From Nitrososphaerota archaeon (GTDB lineage Archaea > Thermoproteota > Nitrososphaeria > Nitrososphaerales > UBA183), in NCBI GenBank assembly GCA_027886925.1, contig JAPCJN010000119.1, forward strand, positions 1 through 5,258: 5,258 nt of DNA, written 5' to 3'. Position numbers and translations under genes: made by a program. Each line of letters opens with the position of its first letter. Position 1 is the stretch's first letter. Below, piece after piece: positions 1-5,242 of this stretch. Below the pieces are notes generated by a model. That model was not told where the DNA came from. It was given only the letters and a program-made list of their open reading frames with translations, and made no database searches.

Positions 1-29
1 GATGCCTGAAAGTGATCGCCCCCGAACCC

Positions 30-36
30 TTTAAAA
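30..36 (+). promoter_or_regulatory. TATA box of the deoxyhypusine synthase gene
   Basis: The AT-rich heptamer TTTAAAA stands in GC-rich surroundings. Its centre is about 27 bases before the TTG at 61, the usual distance from an archaeal TATA box to the transcription start. Transcription would therefore begin at or within a few bases of the start codon, giving a leaderless or nearly leaderless mRNA. No Shine-Dalgarno motif is visible before 61, which fits. The box is nearly symmetric, so it could in principle also drive leftward transcription out of the window; that cannot be judged here. Confidence 0.6.
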
Positions 37-60
37 CTCGTATCAGGCCGAAAAATTCTC

Positions 61-1053
61 TTGCTCGAGAAGGTAAAGGACCTGCGCCTCAAGTTCTCCT
101 CCGAGACGGCCGACCTCATCGACGATATGTTCTACGCAGGAGGCTTCATGGGAAGGCACCTCGCCGAAGCGGCGAGGATCTATGCGGCGATGCTGAACGA
201 CCAAAAGTGCACAAAATTCCTTTCCTTCCCAGCGGCGATCATCGCGACGGGGACACGAGGGATCGTGGTGGACATGATAAGGCAAGGGATGGTCGACGTG
301 ATCATCACCGCGTCAGGGACGCTCGACCACGACCTCGCAAGGAGCTGGGGCGACTACTACCACGGAAGCTTCGACCTTGACGATGTGAAGGTCAAGAGGG
401 AGGGGTACCATCGGCTCGGCAACGTCCTGGTGCCGCTCGAGGTCTATGGCCCTGCACTGGAGAAGCGCCTCCAACCCTGGCTCGAGGCCAGGTATCAGGC
501 CGGAGAGAGGAGCTTGACGACGGAGCGACTCTGCAACGAGCTCGGAGAGCTTGGCGACGAGAGCTCGATCCTGTACTGGGCCAAGAAGAAGGGCGTCCCG
601 ATCTTCGTGCCTGGGCCTATGGACGGGGCGGTCGGCTCCCAGGTTTGGCTCTTCGCAAACAGGCGAAACGACTTCCGGATCGACGTCATCGGCGACGAGA
701 AGAGGCTCGCGGACATCACGTTCGATTCCAAAAAGAGCGGAGCCGTGGTCGTGGGCGGAGGGATCTCGAAGCACCATCTGCTCTGGTGGTCCCAGTTCAA
801 GGGGGGGCTCGACTACGCATGCTATATCACGACGGCGACTGAATACGACGGGAGCCTGAGCGGCGCCCAAGTGAAGGAGGCTATATCGTGGGGGAAGGTG
901 AGAGCCCGCGCCAAGAAGACGACCCTAATTGCCGACGCGACGATAGCGCTCCCGCTCGTGGCGGGGTACGCTCTGACCAGGAGGAATATCCTCAAAGGAA
1001 CCGCCTCTAAGCTTATAACCGGTTCTGGAAAACCCCCGAAAACAGTTTCCTAA
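61..1053 (+). CDS. dys: Deoxyhypusine synthase
   Basis: This enzyme transfers the 4-aminobutyl group of spermidine, with NAD, to one lysine of translation factor aIF5A, the first step to hypusine; it acts in the cytosol as a tetramer. The 330 residues fit the family's usual length. Visible signatures are the N-terminal GGF motif (residues 27-29), the NAD-binding stretch TASGTLDHDLARSWG (83-97), PGPMDGAVG (184-192), GGGISKHH (232-239), ITTATEYDGSLSGA (256-269) and EAISWGKV (273-280). K279 matches the catalytic lysine (human K329) and W277 its partner tryptophan (W327). One difference from the human enzyme is L266, where human has spermidine-contacting D316. The TTG start is chosen because the frame is closed upstream by TGA at 13-15, the next ATG (127) would delete the conserved N-terminus, and a TATA box is correctly spaced. 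The last ~20 residues are a less conserved, AT-richer tail overlapping the next gene's promoter. A deoxyhypusine synthase-like polyamine enzyme is the main alternative, but the SWGK and DGSxSGA motifs favour the true synthase. Confidence 0.93.
   Translation: MLEKVKDLRLKFSSETADLIDDMFYAGGFMGRHLAEAARIYAAMLNDQKCTKFLSFPAAIIATGTRGIVVDMIRQGMVDVIITASGTLDHDLARSWGDYYHGSFDLDDVKVKREGYHRLGNVLVPLEVYGPALEKRLQPWLEARYQAGERSLTTERLCNELGELGDESSILYWAKKKGVPIFVPGPMDGAVGSQVWLFANRRNDFRIDVIGDEKRLADITFDSKKSGAVVVGGGISKHHLLWWSQFKGGLDYACYITTATEYDGSLSGAQVKEAISWGKVRARAKKTTLIADATIALPLVAGYALTRRNILKGTASKLITGSGKPPKTVS
1012..1018 (+). promoter_or_regulatory. Probable internal TATA box for the pyrophosphatase gene
   Basis: CTTATAA lies within the last codons of the deoxyhypusine synthase gene. 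A start of transcription about 25 bases downstream would fall near 1040-1045, leaving a leader of only some 12-17 bases before the ATG at 1057. No Shine-Dalgarno sequence precedes that ATG (the bases are TTTCCTAAAAA), which favours a near-leaderless transcript over purely operon-internal initiation. The assignment rests on motif and spacing only. Confidence 0.45.
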
Positions 1054-1056
1054 AAA

Positions 1057-3201
1057 ATGGCGATTGATTACAGTCTTCTGGCCGTGGGCGGGTCGCTGGT
1101 CGCCCTCCTCTATGCTGTTGCGCTAATCTTCAACGTCAGGTCGCAGAACGCCGGCACTGCAAAGATGCAAGAGATCGCCGGCGCCGTCAGGGAGGGCGCC
1201 AACGCCTTCCTGAACCGCGAGTACAAGGTCATCACTCCCGTGGCGATAGTGGTCGCGGCCGCGATCTACGGGCTAATAGACATCCCGCTGGCCACCGGAG
1301 GCTCGACCGCCGTGGGCTTCGTTCTGGGCGCGGTCCTTTCGGCGTTCGCGGGATATGTGGGCATGGCGATCACCGTGCGGACGAGCTCGAGGACGGCAGA
1401 GGCAGCGAAGCACGGCATGGGCGACGCCCTCACCGTAGCGTTCAGGGGAGGGAGCGTGATGGGTTTCGCGGTGGTAGGGTTCGGCCTTCTAGGCCTCTCG
1501 GTGTTCTACATCGCCTACCAGGGGACGATCACGGCCAACCCGGCTACAATGGCGGGCCTAGGATTCGGAGCCTCGCTGATCGCGATGTTCATGAGGGTCT
1601 CCGGTGGGATCTACACAAAGGCGGCCGACGTCGGCGCGGACCTCGTCGGGAAGGTCGAGGCCAACATCCCCGAGGACGACCCGCGCAACCCTGCAGTGAT
1701 AGCAGACAACGTCGGTGACAACGTTGGAGACTGCGCCGGGATGGGAGCGGACGTTTACGAGTCGTTCGTCGTCACTGCCATTGCGGCGGTGATACTCGGA
1801 GGACTGGTGCAGCTCGCCAAACCTACTCTACTCCTTTCGGTGATCAGCGCGAACCAGCTGATACTTTATCCTCTGACGCTGGGCGTCGCCGGAATCATAG
1901 GTTCGATAGTAGGAGGCTTCTACATCAGGCGCTCGATAAAGTCTGGGCCGATGGCGGCCCTGAACAACTCGTTGATGATAGCCGCTGTGATAACCCTCGT
2001 GATAGACTTCATCCTCGGACAGACGCTCTTCGCAGGGAACTCGATTTCGTACTGGCTCTTCGGGAGCGCGGTGGTCGGAGTCGCTGTCGTCCTCGTCATC
2101 GAGAGGGTCGCAGATTACTTCACTTCCTACCTCTACAGCCCTGTCAAGCACATCGCAGAAGCGAGCCAGACGGGGGCAGCGACGAACTTCTTGGCGGGCT
2201 TCTCTTCGGGACTGCAGAGCACGGCGCCCTCGGCGATAGTGCTCGTTGTCGCCATCCTCGTCTCATACTACCTAGGCTATTACGGAGCGGGCTCGAACCT
2301 CCTTATGGGCGTCTACAGCACGGCTGTCGCGACGATGTCGATGCTCTCGCTCACCGGGGTGATAATGTCCATCGATTCGTTCGGGCCCATCACGGACAAC
2401 GCCAACGGCATCGCAGAGATGGCAGGCCTCGAGGGCAAGGTCCGAGAGGTGACGGACGAGCTCGATGCGATCGGGAACACGACCAAGGCAACGACCAAGG
2501 CGTTCGCGGTGATGTCCGCGGCCCTCGCGGCCGTCTCGATATTCGAGGCGTTCCAGAGCGAGGTCAACCGCCAGATCGGCCTGCACAACCTCTTCGCAAA
2601 GTACGGACTCCCGCCTGGCGGGACGTTGCAGTTCAACCTGAGCGACCCGCACGTGATAATCGGCCTCTTCGTAGGGGCCCTGCTTCCGTTCTACTTCTCG
2701 AGCTTCCTCATCCAGGCGGTCGGTCGAGCCGCCATAAAGATGGTCAACGAAGTGAGGAGGCAGTTCCGCGAGATCCCGGGCATCATGGAAGGCACCGGGA
2801 AGCCTGACTATGCAAAGTGTGTCGACATCAGCACCTCGGCCGCGATAAAGGAGCTGGCAGCGCCTGCGATCCTCGCCGTCTCCTCGCCCCTCGTCATCGG
2901 CTTCCTATTGGGTCCACTCACTCTCGGCGGTCTGCTCATCGGCAGCGTCACGTCGGGTGTGTTCCTCGCGTTCACGATGACAAACGGAGGAGCCGCTTGG
3001 GACAACGCCAAGAAGTATATCGAGCTGGGGAACCTGGGCGGCAAGGGGACGCCCGCTCACGCAGCCGCCGTCATGGGAGACACGGTGGGAGACCCGTTCA
3101 AGGACACAGCCGGACCTGCGATCAACTCGCTCATCAAGGTCCTCAACACGATCTCGATAGTCTTCGTGTCTGCGGTAGTGCTGTACGCGGTTTTCCTATA
3201 G
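1057..3201 (+). CDS. hppA: Membrane-integral H+-translocating pyrophosphatase, K+-independent type
   Basis: This integral membrane pump hydrolyses cytosolic pyrophosphate to phosphate and uses the energy to move protons outward. It both removes pyrophosphate made in biosynthesis and conserves energy. At 714 residues with many hydrophobic segments it has the family's normal size (about 16 helices expected). The Mg-PPi site motifs are intact: DVGADLVGKVE (191-201), ADNVGDNVGDCAGMGAD (216-232), the GPITDNANGIAEM region (443-455), AWDNAKK (647-653) and GDTVGDPFKDTAGP (674-687). In GNTTKATTK (473-481) the two subfamily-determining positions are K477 and T480. From work on the family, lysine and threonine here replace the alanines of K+-dependent enzymes, so this one should not need K+. 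Proton rather than sodium pumping is inferred from that subfamily. Small departures from the commonest sequence are N450 (usually Gly) and NGGAAW at 643-648. The ATG follows the previous stop by 3 bases. Confidence 0.96.
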   Translation: MAIDYSLLAVGGSLVALLYAVALIFNVRSQNAGTAKMQEIAGAVREGANAFLNREYKVITPVAIVVAAAIYGLIDIPLATGGSTAVGFVLGAVLSAFAGYVGMAITVRTSSRTAEAAKHGMGDALTVAFRGGSVMGFAVVGFGLLGLSVFYIAYQGTITANPATMAGLGFGASLIAMFMRVSGGIYTKAADVGADLVGKVEANIPEDDPRNPAVIADNVGDNVGDCAGMGADVYESFVVTAIAAVILGGLVQLAKPTLLLSVISANQLILYPLTLGVAGIIGSIVGGFYIRRSIKSGPMAALNNSLMIAAVITLVIDFILGQTLFAGNSISYWLFGSAVVGVAVVLVIERVADYFTSYLYSPVKHIAEASQTGAATNFLAGFSSGLQSTAPSAIVLVVAILVSYYLGYYGAGSNLLMGVYSTAVATMSMLSLTGVIMSIDSFGPITDNANGIAEMAGLEGKVREVTDELDAIGNTTKATTKAFAVMSAALAAVSIFEAFQSEVNRQIGLHNLFAKYGLPPGGTLQFNLSDPHVIIGLFVGALLPFYFSSFLIQAVGRAAIKMVNEVRRQFREIPGIMEGTGKPDYAKCVDISTSAAIKELAAPAILAVSSPLVIGFLLGPLTLGGLLIGSVTSGVFLAFTMTNGGAAWDNAKKYIELGNLGGKGTPAHAAAVMGDTVGDPFKDTAGPAINSLIKVLNTISIVFVSAVVLYAVFL

Positions 3202-3213
3202 CCCCGCCTACGT

Positions 3214-3256
3214 GACATCAGAGGGGCCCTAGGCCCTAGTGTTTCATCCTGATGTC
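3214..3256. repeat. Nested inverted repeat between convergent genes
   Basis: An outer 8-base perfect inverted repeat pairs GACATCAG (3214-3221) with CTGATGTC (3249-3256), extendable by one wobble and one further pair. It encloses an inner stem, GGGCC (3224-3228) with GGCCC (3232-3236), around a 3-base loop. The structure lies just after the pyrophosphatase stop codon and covers the last codons and stop of the minus-strand zinc-ribbon gene. Either transcript could fold here, so a role in 3'-end formation or mRNA stability is possible. No T-run, the usual archaeal termination signal, follows on either strand. Confidence 0.4.
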
Positions 3257-3367
3257 GCTGACCTGACACGATGGGCAAATCAAGCAGAGCCTGGTTTCCG
3301 TCTCCGAGGCGACCCGCATCATGGTCCCGCAGCAAGGGCAGGTGTCTTGCGACCCTCGCTCTCCCAA
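3236..3367 (-). CDS. Small zinc-ribbon protein (43 aa), function unknown
   Basis: The protein is a single zinc-ribbon: knuckle one is CPCCG (C10, C12, C13, G14) and knuckle two CLICPSC (C28, C31, C34), separated by a stretch able to form the intervening strands (MMRVASETETRL). C10, C13, C31 and C34 are the likeliest Zn ligands in a CxxC-x17-CxxC arrangement; C12 and C28 are extra cysteines. The frame is closed by TGA at 3376-3374, and the only starts before the first knuckle are TTG at 3373 and TTG at 3367. The latter is preferred because GGTGAT (3378-3373), complementary to the 3' end of archaeal 16S rRNA, lies 5 bases upstream. It sits 40 bases after the RidA gene on the same strand, so the two are probably co-transcribed. 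Short stand-alone ribbons of this kind are common in archaea and often of unknown role; nucleic-acid or protein binding is only a guess. Confidence comes from the paired CxxC motifs, RBS and position. Confidence 0.68.
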   Translation of the reverse strand: MGERGSQDTCPCCGTMMRVASETETRLCLICPSCQVSDIRMKH

Positions 3368-3372
3368 TCTCA

Positions 3373-3378
3373 ATCACC
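3373..3378 (-). promoter_or_regulatory. Shine-Dalgarno site of the zinc-ribbon gene
   Basis: GGTGAT on the minus strand matches the part of the archaeal anti-Shine-Dalgarno region reading AUCACC. It ends 5 bases before the TTG at 3367, which decides the start over the TTG at 3373 that it overlaps. A stronger GGAGG lies upstream (3399-3395) but is followed only by a 7-codon ORF (3393-3370). Confidence 0.45.
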
Positions 3379-3407
3379 CTGAGACGAGGCCATTCCTCCG
3401 GCGGGTC

Positions 3408-3782
3408 TCAAACGCTGGCGACCGCCTCGATTTCGACGAGGACGTCGTCCCTGGGAAAGCCTGTCACGACCGTCGCCCTCGCGGGCTTGTGGTCCCCGAA
3501 GAATTTCGCATAGACCTCGTTCATATCTTTGAACGCCGAGCCGTCCTTGAGGAAGACCACCGTCTTCAAGACCTTCTTCTCGGAAGTCCCCGCTGCCTCG
3601 AGAACCGCCTTCAGGCTGTCCAGCGCGCGCTGCGTTTGCTCCCTCACTCCTCCGCTCACCATCTTGCCGGTGGCAGGGTCGATGGCTATCATCCCTGAGA
3701 CGAAGACAAAACCGTTCTCCACGATTGCTTGGGAATATGGTCCTATCGGCTCCGGCGCGTTGCCCGACTTTACCGCTTTCAC
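3408..3782 (-). CDS. ridA: RidA/YjgF/UK114-family enamine/imine deaminase
   Basis: RidA proteins hydrolyse reactive enamines and imines such as 2-aminoacrylate, released by PLP-dependent dehydratases, to the ketoacid and ammonia. They are cytosolic homotrimers with active sites at subunit interfaces. The 124 residues match the family length. Conserved features are the N-terminal IGPYSQA (13-19, with Y16), VSGMIAIDPATG (28-39), the helix around EQTQRALDSLKAVLEAAG (48-65), N88 in the DMNEVY segment, PAR (100-102) and VEIEAVA (116-122). R102 corresponds to the substrate-carboxylate-binding arginine of active RidA (R105 in E. coli) and E117 to its conserved glutamate, so the protein looks catalytically competent. 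The start is GTG, fixed by the conserved N-terminus and by a TATA box 25 bases before it. It lies 40 bases downstream of the cupredoxin-fusion gene and 40 bases upstream of the zinc-ribbon gene on the same strand; nothing ties its chemistry to either. Confidence 0.95.
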   Translation of the reverse strand: MKAVKSGNAPEPIGPYSQAIVENGFVFVSGMIAIDPATGKMVSGGVREQTQRALDSLKAVLEAAGTSEKKVLKTVVFLKDGSAFKDMNEVYAKFFGDHKPARATVVTGFPRDDVLVEIEAVASV

Positions 3783-3803
3783 AAAACGAACCGTAATAGG
3801 CGG

Positions 3804-3811
3804 TTTTTTAT
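3804..3811 (-). promoter_or_regulatory. TATA box of the ridA gene
   Basis: ATAAAAAA on the minus strand is centred near 3807, about 25 bases from the GTG at 3782. Transcription should therefore start at or next to the start codon, giving a leaderless mRNA. No Shine-Dalgarno motif occurs in the 40-base gap. The box lies between the upstream gene's stop (3825-3823) and ridA, so ridA need not depend on read-through from that gene. Confidence 0.6.
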
Positions 3812-3822
3812 GTTTTCCCGGG

Positions 3823-4878
3823 CTATCCTGAATGCGCCACGACGACCGTGACGCTCCCGATCATCCATGGGTGATACACGCAGTAATACCGATACGTCCC
3901 GGGACTCTCAAAGGTGTGCTCGAACGTCCGGCCAGGAGCTATCGACCCAGATGAGAACGTCCCGTTGTTCCCGGTCACGGTGTCATAGGACAGCGAATGG
4001 CTGACCCACACGACGGTGTTGTTCACGCCCAACACCACCACGATGTTCTGGGGAGAGAACTGCCACGAGACTGGTGTCTCGACTATCGAGACTTGGGCCG
4101 TCGACGTCGAAAGCAGCTGCTGCGAGCTGGGGGCGAAACTTATCGCGACGACGCTGGAACCATAGAACGCTATGAGCACCACTGACAGGACGACCGTTGA
4201 CGAGGGGGTGACGAGCCTGAGCCGCGTGTACCTAGAGGGAGTGCGCGCTCTCACCGACGGCTTCGGTGCGTCGGCGACCGCCTCGCCAGAGGCGACTTCT
4301 CGGAACCACGCCCTGTTTCGGAAGATGAGGTACAGGATTCCCGTCCAGTAGAAAGGCCCCACCGAGAACATCACTATCCCGAGGGCGCCCTGGTCCGCCA
4401 ACGAATAGAGCGGGTAGAGGCGTAACGGCGATATCAGGACGATGCCATAAAAAAAGTGCCCGAAGAACCCTAGCACCAAGACGTCGATCTTCGCACGGTC
4501 TGAAAGTGTCTGCAAGACCGAGCCTATCAGTATCCCGACCAGGAGGAAGGAGGAGTGCTCCAGAGCGTGGATCACGGGGTCGAGGACCGCGTCATCCCAG
4601 AACGTGGGGATATGCCAGAAGGCGACCAGCGCGATCACGATGCCGAGCCCTACCAACGCCGAGTTCCTCCCCTCGATTCTCCTGAAGCGGTCCTTCCGGT
4701 GGAGAGGGTATGCGATCAGAATCCCTGCGACCACGATGATTATGTGTTGGATCATGTGGGTCGTCAGGTCAACGGTGGTCGCGTCGTCGAACGGTGGATA
4801 GCCGACGGAGAAGATGAAGAGCACTACGCCGAGCAAAGGGATGGAGCGCAGCGCTGCCAAAATGGATCTAGCATTCAC
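3823..4878 (-). CDS. Seven-helix CtaG/DUF1404-like membrane protein fused to a C-terminal cupredoxin domain
   Basis: The 351-residue protein has two parts. Residues 1-187 hold six hydrophobic segments (about 11-28, 40-59, 73-90, 102-123, 132-152, 164-187) with histidines H41/H45 (THMIQH), H89 (WHIP), H104/H108 (HALEH) and H141. This pattern resembles the CtaG/DUF1404 group, tied in bacteria to copper delivery to cytochrome oxidase. A basic linker (188-226) leads to a seventh helix (227-248) and a cupredoxin domain (about 260-348) ending in YYCVYHPWM, a type-1 copper CxxHxxM motif (C333, H336, M339). Basic loops at 60-71, 124-130 and 188-223 set topology by the positive-inside rule: N-terminus inside, cupredoxin outside, most histidines near the outer face. 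The upstream copper ligand is atypical: in YDTVTG an Asp (D299) takes the place usually held by His, while H294 lies five residues earlier. The GTG start has GGAGG 8 bases upstream. Roles in external copper handling, oxidase assembly or electron transfer are inferred; no oxidase gene is in the window. Confidence 0.85.
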   Translation of the reverse strand: MNARSILAALRSIPLLGVVLFIFSVGYPPFDDATTVDLTTHMIQHIIIVVAGILIAYPLHRKDRFRRIEGRNSALVGLGIVIALVAFWHIPTFWDDAVLDPVIHALEHSSFLLVGILIGSVLQTLSDRAKIDVLVLGFFGHFFYGIVLISPLRLYPLYSLADQGALGIVMFSVGPFYWTGILYLIFRNRAWFREVASGEAVADAPKPSVRARTPSRYTRLRLVTPSSTVVLSVVLIAFYGSSVVAISFAPSSQQLLSTSTAQVSIVETPVSWQFSPQNIVVVLGVNNTVVWVSHSLSYDTVTGNNGTFSSGSIAPGRTFEHTFESPGTYRYYCVYHPWMIGSVTVVVAHSG

Positions 4879-5015
4879 GCCGTTGGCCTCCGTTTCTTTC
4901 TCGTTATCGCAAGAGATGCGCTGCGAACTAACAAAGTGCTCACTAGATGAATTGCTGATCCGGACGACAATTCCTTTCCCTCCTCGAGGGACAAATCGAC
5001 CAGACCGGCACGCAT
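4875..5015 (-). CDS. Possible short upstream ORF (46 or 39 aa), unknown
   Basis: An ATG at 5015 opens a 46-codon ORF whose TGA (4877-4875) overlaps the GTG of the cupredoxin-fusion gene in the arrangement GTGA, typical of translational coupling. A TTG at 4994 in the same frame would give 39 residues and lies about 25 bases from the TATA-like TTTTACA at 5022-5016. The product begins with an acidic stretch (VDLSLEEGKEL), continues with a mildly hydrophobic middle (AIHLVSTLLV) and ends in a basic tail (TRKKRRPTA). I do not recognise it. Against it: codon third positions are less GC-rich than in the neighbouring genes, no Shine-Dalgarno motif precedes the ATG, and the overlap could be chance. In its favour: the next gene has a strong ribosome-binding site, as expected behind another reading frame. 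Confidence 0.27.
   Translation of the reverse strand: MRAGLVDLSLEEGKELSSGSAIHLVSTLLVRSASLAITRKKRRPTA
4887..4891 (-). promoter_or_regulatory. Shine-Dalgarno site of the cupredoxin-fusion gene
   Basis: GGAGG on the minus strand stands 8 bases before the GTG at 4878 and supports that start. Unlike dys and ridA in this window, this gene uses a ribosome-binding site, which suggests a leadered or operon-internal message. Confidence 0.55.
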
Positions 5016-5022
5016 GTAAAAC
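5016..5022 (-). promoter_or_regulatory. Possible TATA box upstream of the cupredoxin-fusion gene
   Basis: TTTTACA on the minus strand is the clearest AT-rich heptamer between 4879 and 5080. A start about 25 bases downstream would fall near 4994, at a TTG in frame with the short upstream ORF, and would give the cupredoxin-fusion gene a leader of roughly 115 bases. A weaker candidate, CTAATA near 5046-5041, would place the start at about the ATG of 5015. Both are motif-and-spacing guesses. Confidence 0.25.
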
Positions 5023-5077
5023 TTCGCCCTGGGGTGGCTATTAGGCGCTTTCCCGATCGACGCTGCCCTTCGTGCGG

Positions 5078-5242
5078 CTACCCCCCAGAGGGTTTCTCGA
5101 TGGGAACGCTCGGCGAGCTGAGAGGCGCTCGACGTCCACGATGGTGACCTGGATGACGCCTAGTAGGACGAAATGCTAGGTTCGCCAGTAGCCATGCAAC
5201 TGGGCCAACGATACAAAATGACATCGCCGTCCCAACCCCCAT
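5078..5242 (-). CDS. Possible small membrane-protein ORF (54 aa), unknown
   Basis: The ORF runs from ATG at 5242 to TAG at 5080-5078. Residues about 7-24 (MSFCIVGPVAWLLANLAF) form a plausible membrane helix, followed by a strongly basic, histidine-containing stretch (RPTRRHPGHHRGRR) and a Pro/Ser-rich end. The layout would suit a small single-span membrane protein with its tail inside. I recognise no family. Its upstream region is mostly outside the window, so no promoter or ribosome-binding site can be assessed, and codon use is mixed. It may be a chance ORF. Confidence 0.2.
   Translation of the reverse strand: MGVGTAMSFCIVGPVAWLLANLAFRPTRRHPGHHRGRRAPLSSPSVPIEKPSGG

Noticed and set aside
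2..34. A plus-strand frame ending in TAA at 32-34 that might be the tail of an upstream gene
   Set aside because: Only 10 codons are visible and its stop overlaps the TATA box; there is too little to tell from chance.
313..870. A 185-codon open frame on the minus strand
   Set aside because: It lies antisense to the strongly supported deoxyhypusine synthase; the translation shows no domain and arises from GC-rich codon third positions on the plus strand.
2272..2652. Minus-strand open frames of 107-126 codons
   Set aside because: They are antisense to conserved pyrophosphatase motifs and show low-complexity Arg/Asp/Val-rich translations.
3057..3377. A minus-strand 106-codon frame overlapping the zinc-ribbon gene
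   Set aside because: It runs in another frame, overlaps the end of the pyrophosphatase, lacks the cysteine knuckles and shows no domain.
3321..3698. A plus-strand 125-codon frame across ridA
   Set aside because: It is antisense to a clear RidA protein and its translation has no recognisable motif.
4555..4950. A plus-strand 131-codon frame
   Set aside because: It is antisense to the CtaG-like domain; the Asp/Arg/His-rich translation is typical of a reverse-strand shadow.
5159..5180. Inverted repeat CCTAG ... CTAGG
   Set aside because: Five base pairs around a 12-base loop is within chance expectation and has no T-run or gene end beside it.
5140..5220. Possible tRNA or C/D-box RNA in the right end
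   Set aside because: GGATGACG resembles a C box, but no D box (CTGA) follows at a suitable distance, and no tRNA T-arm or acceptor pairing was found.
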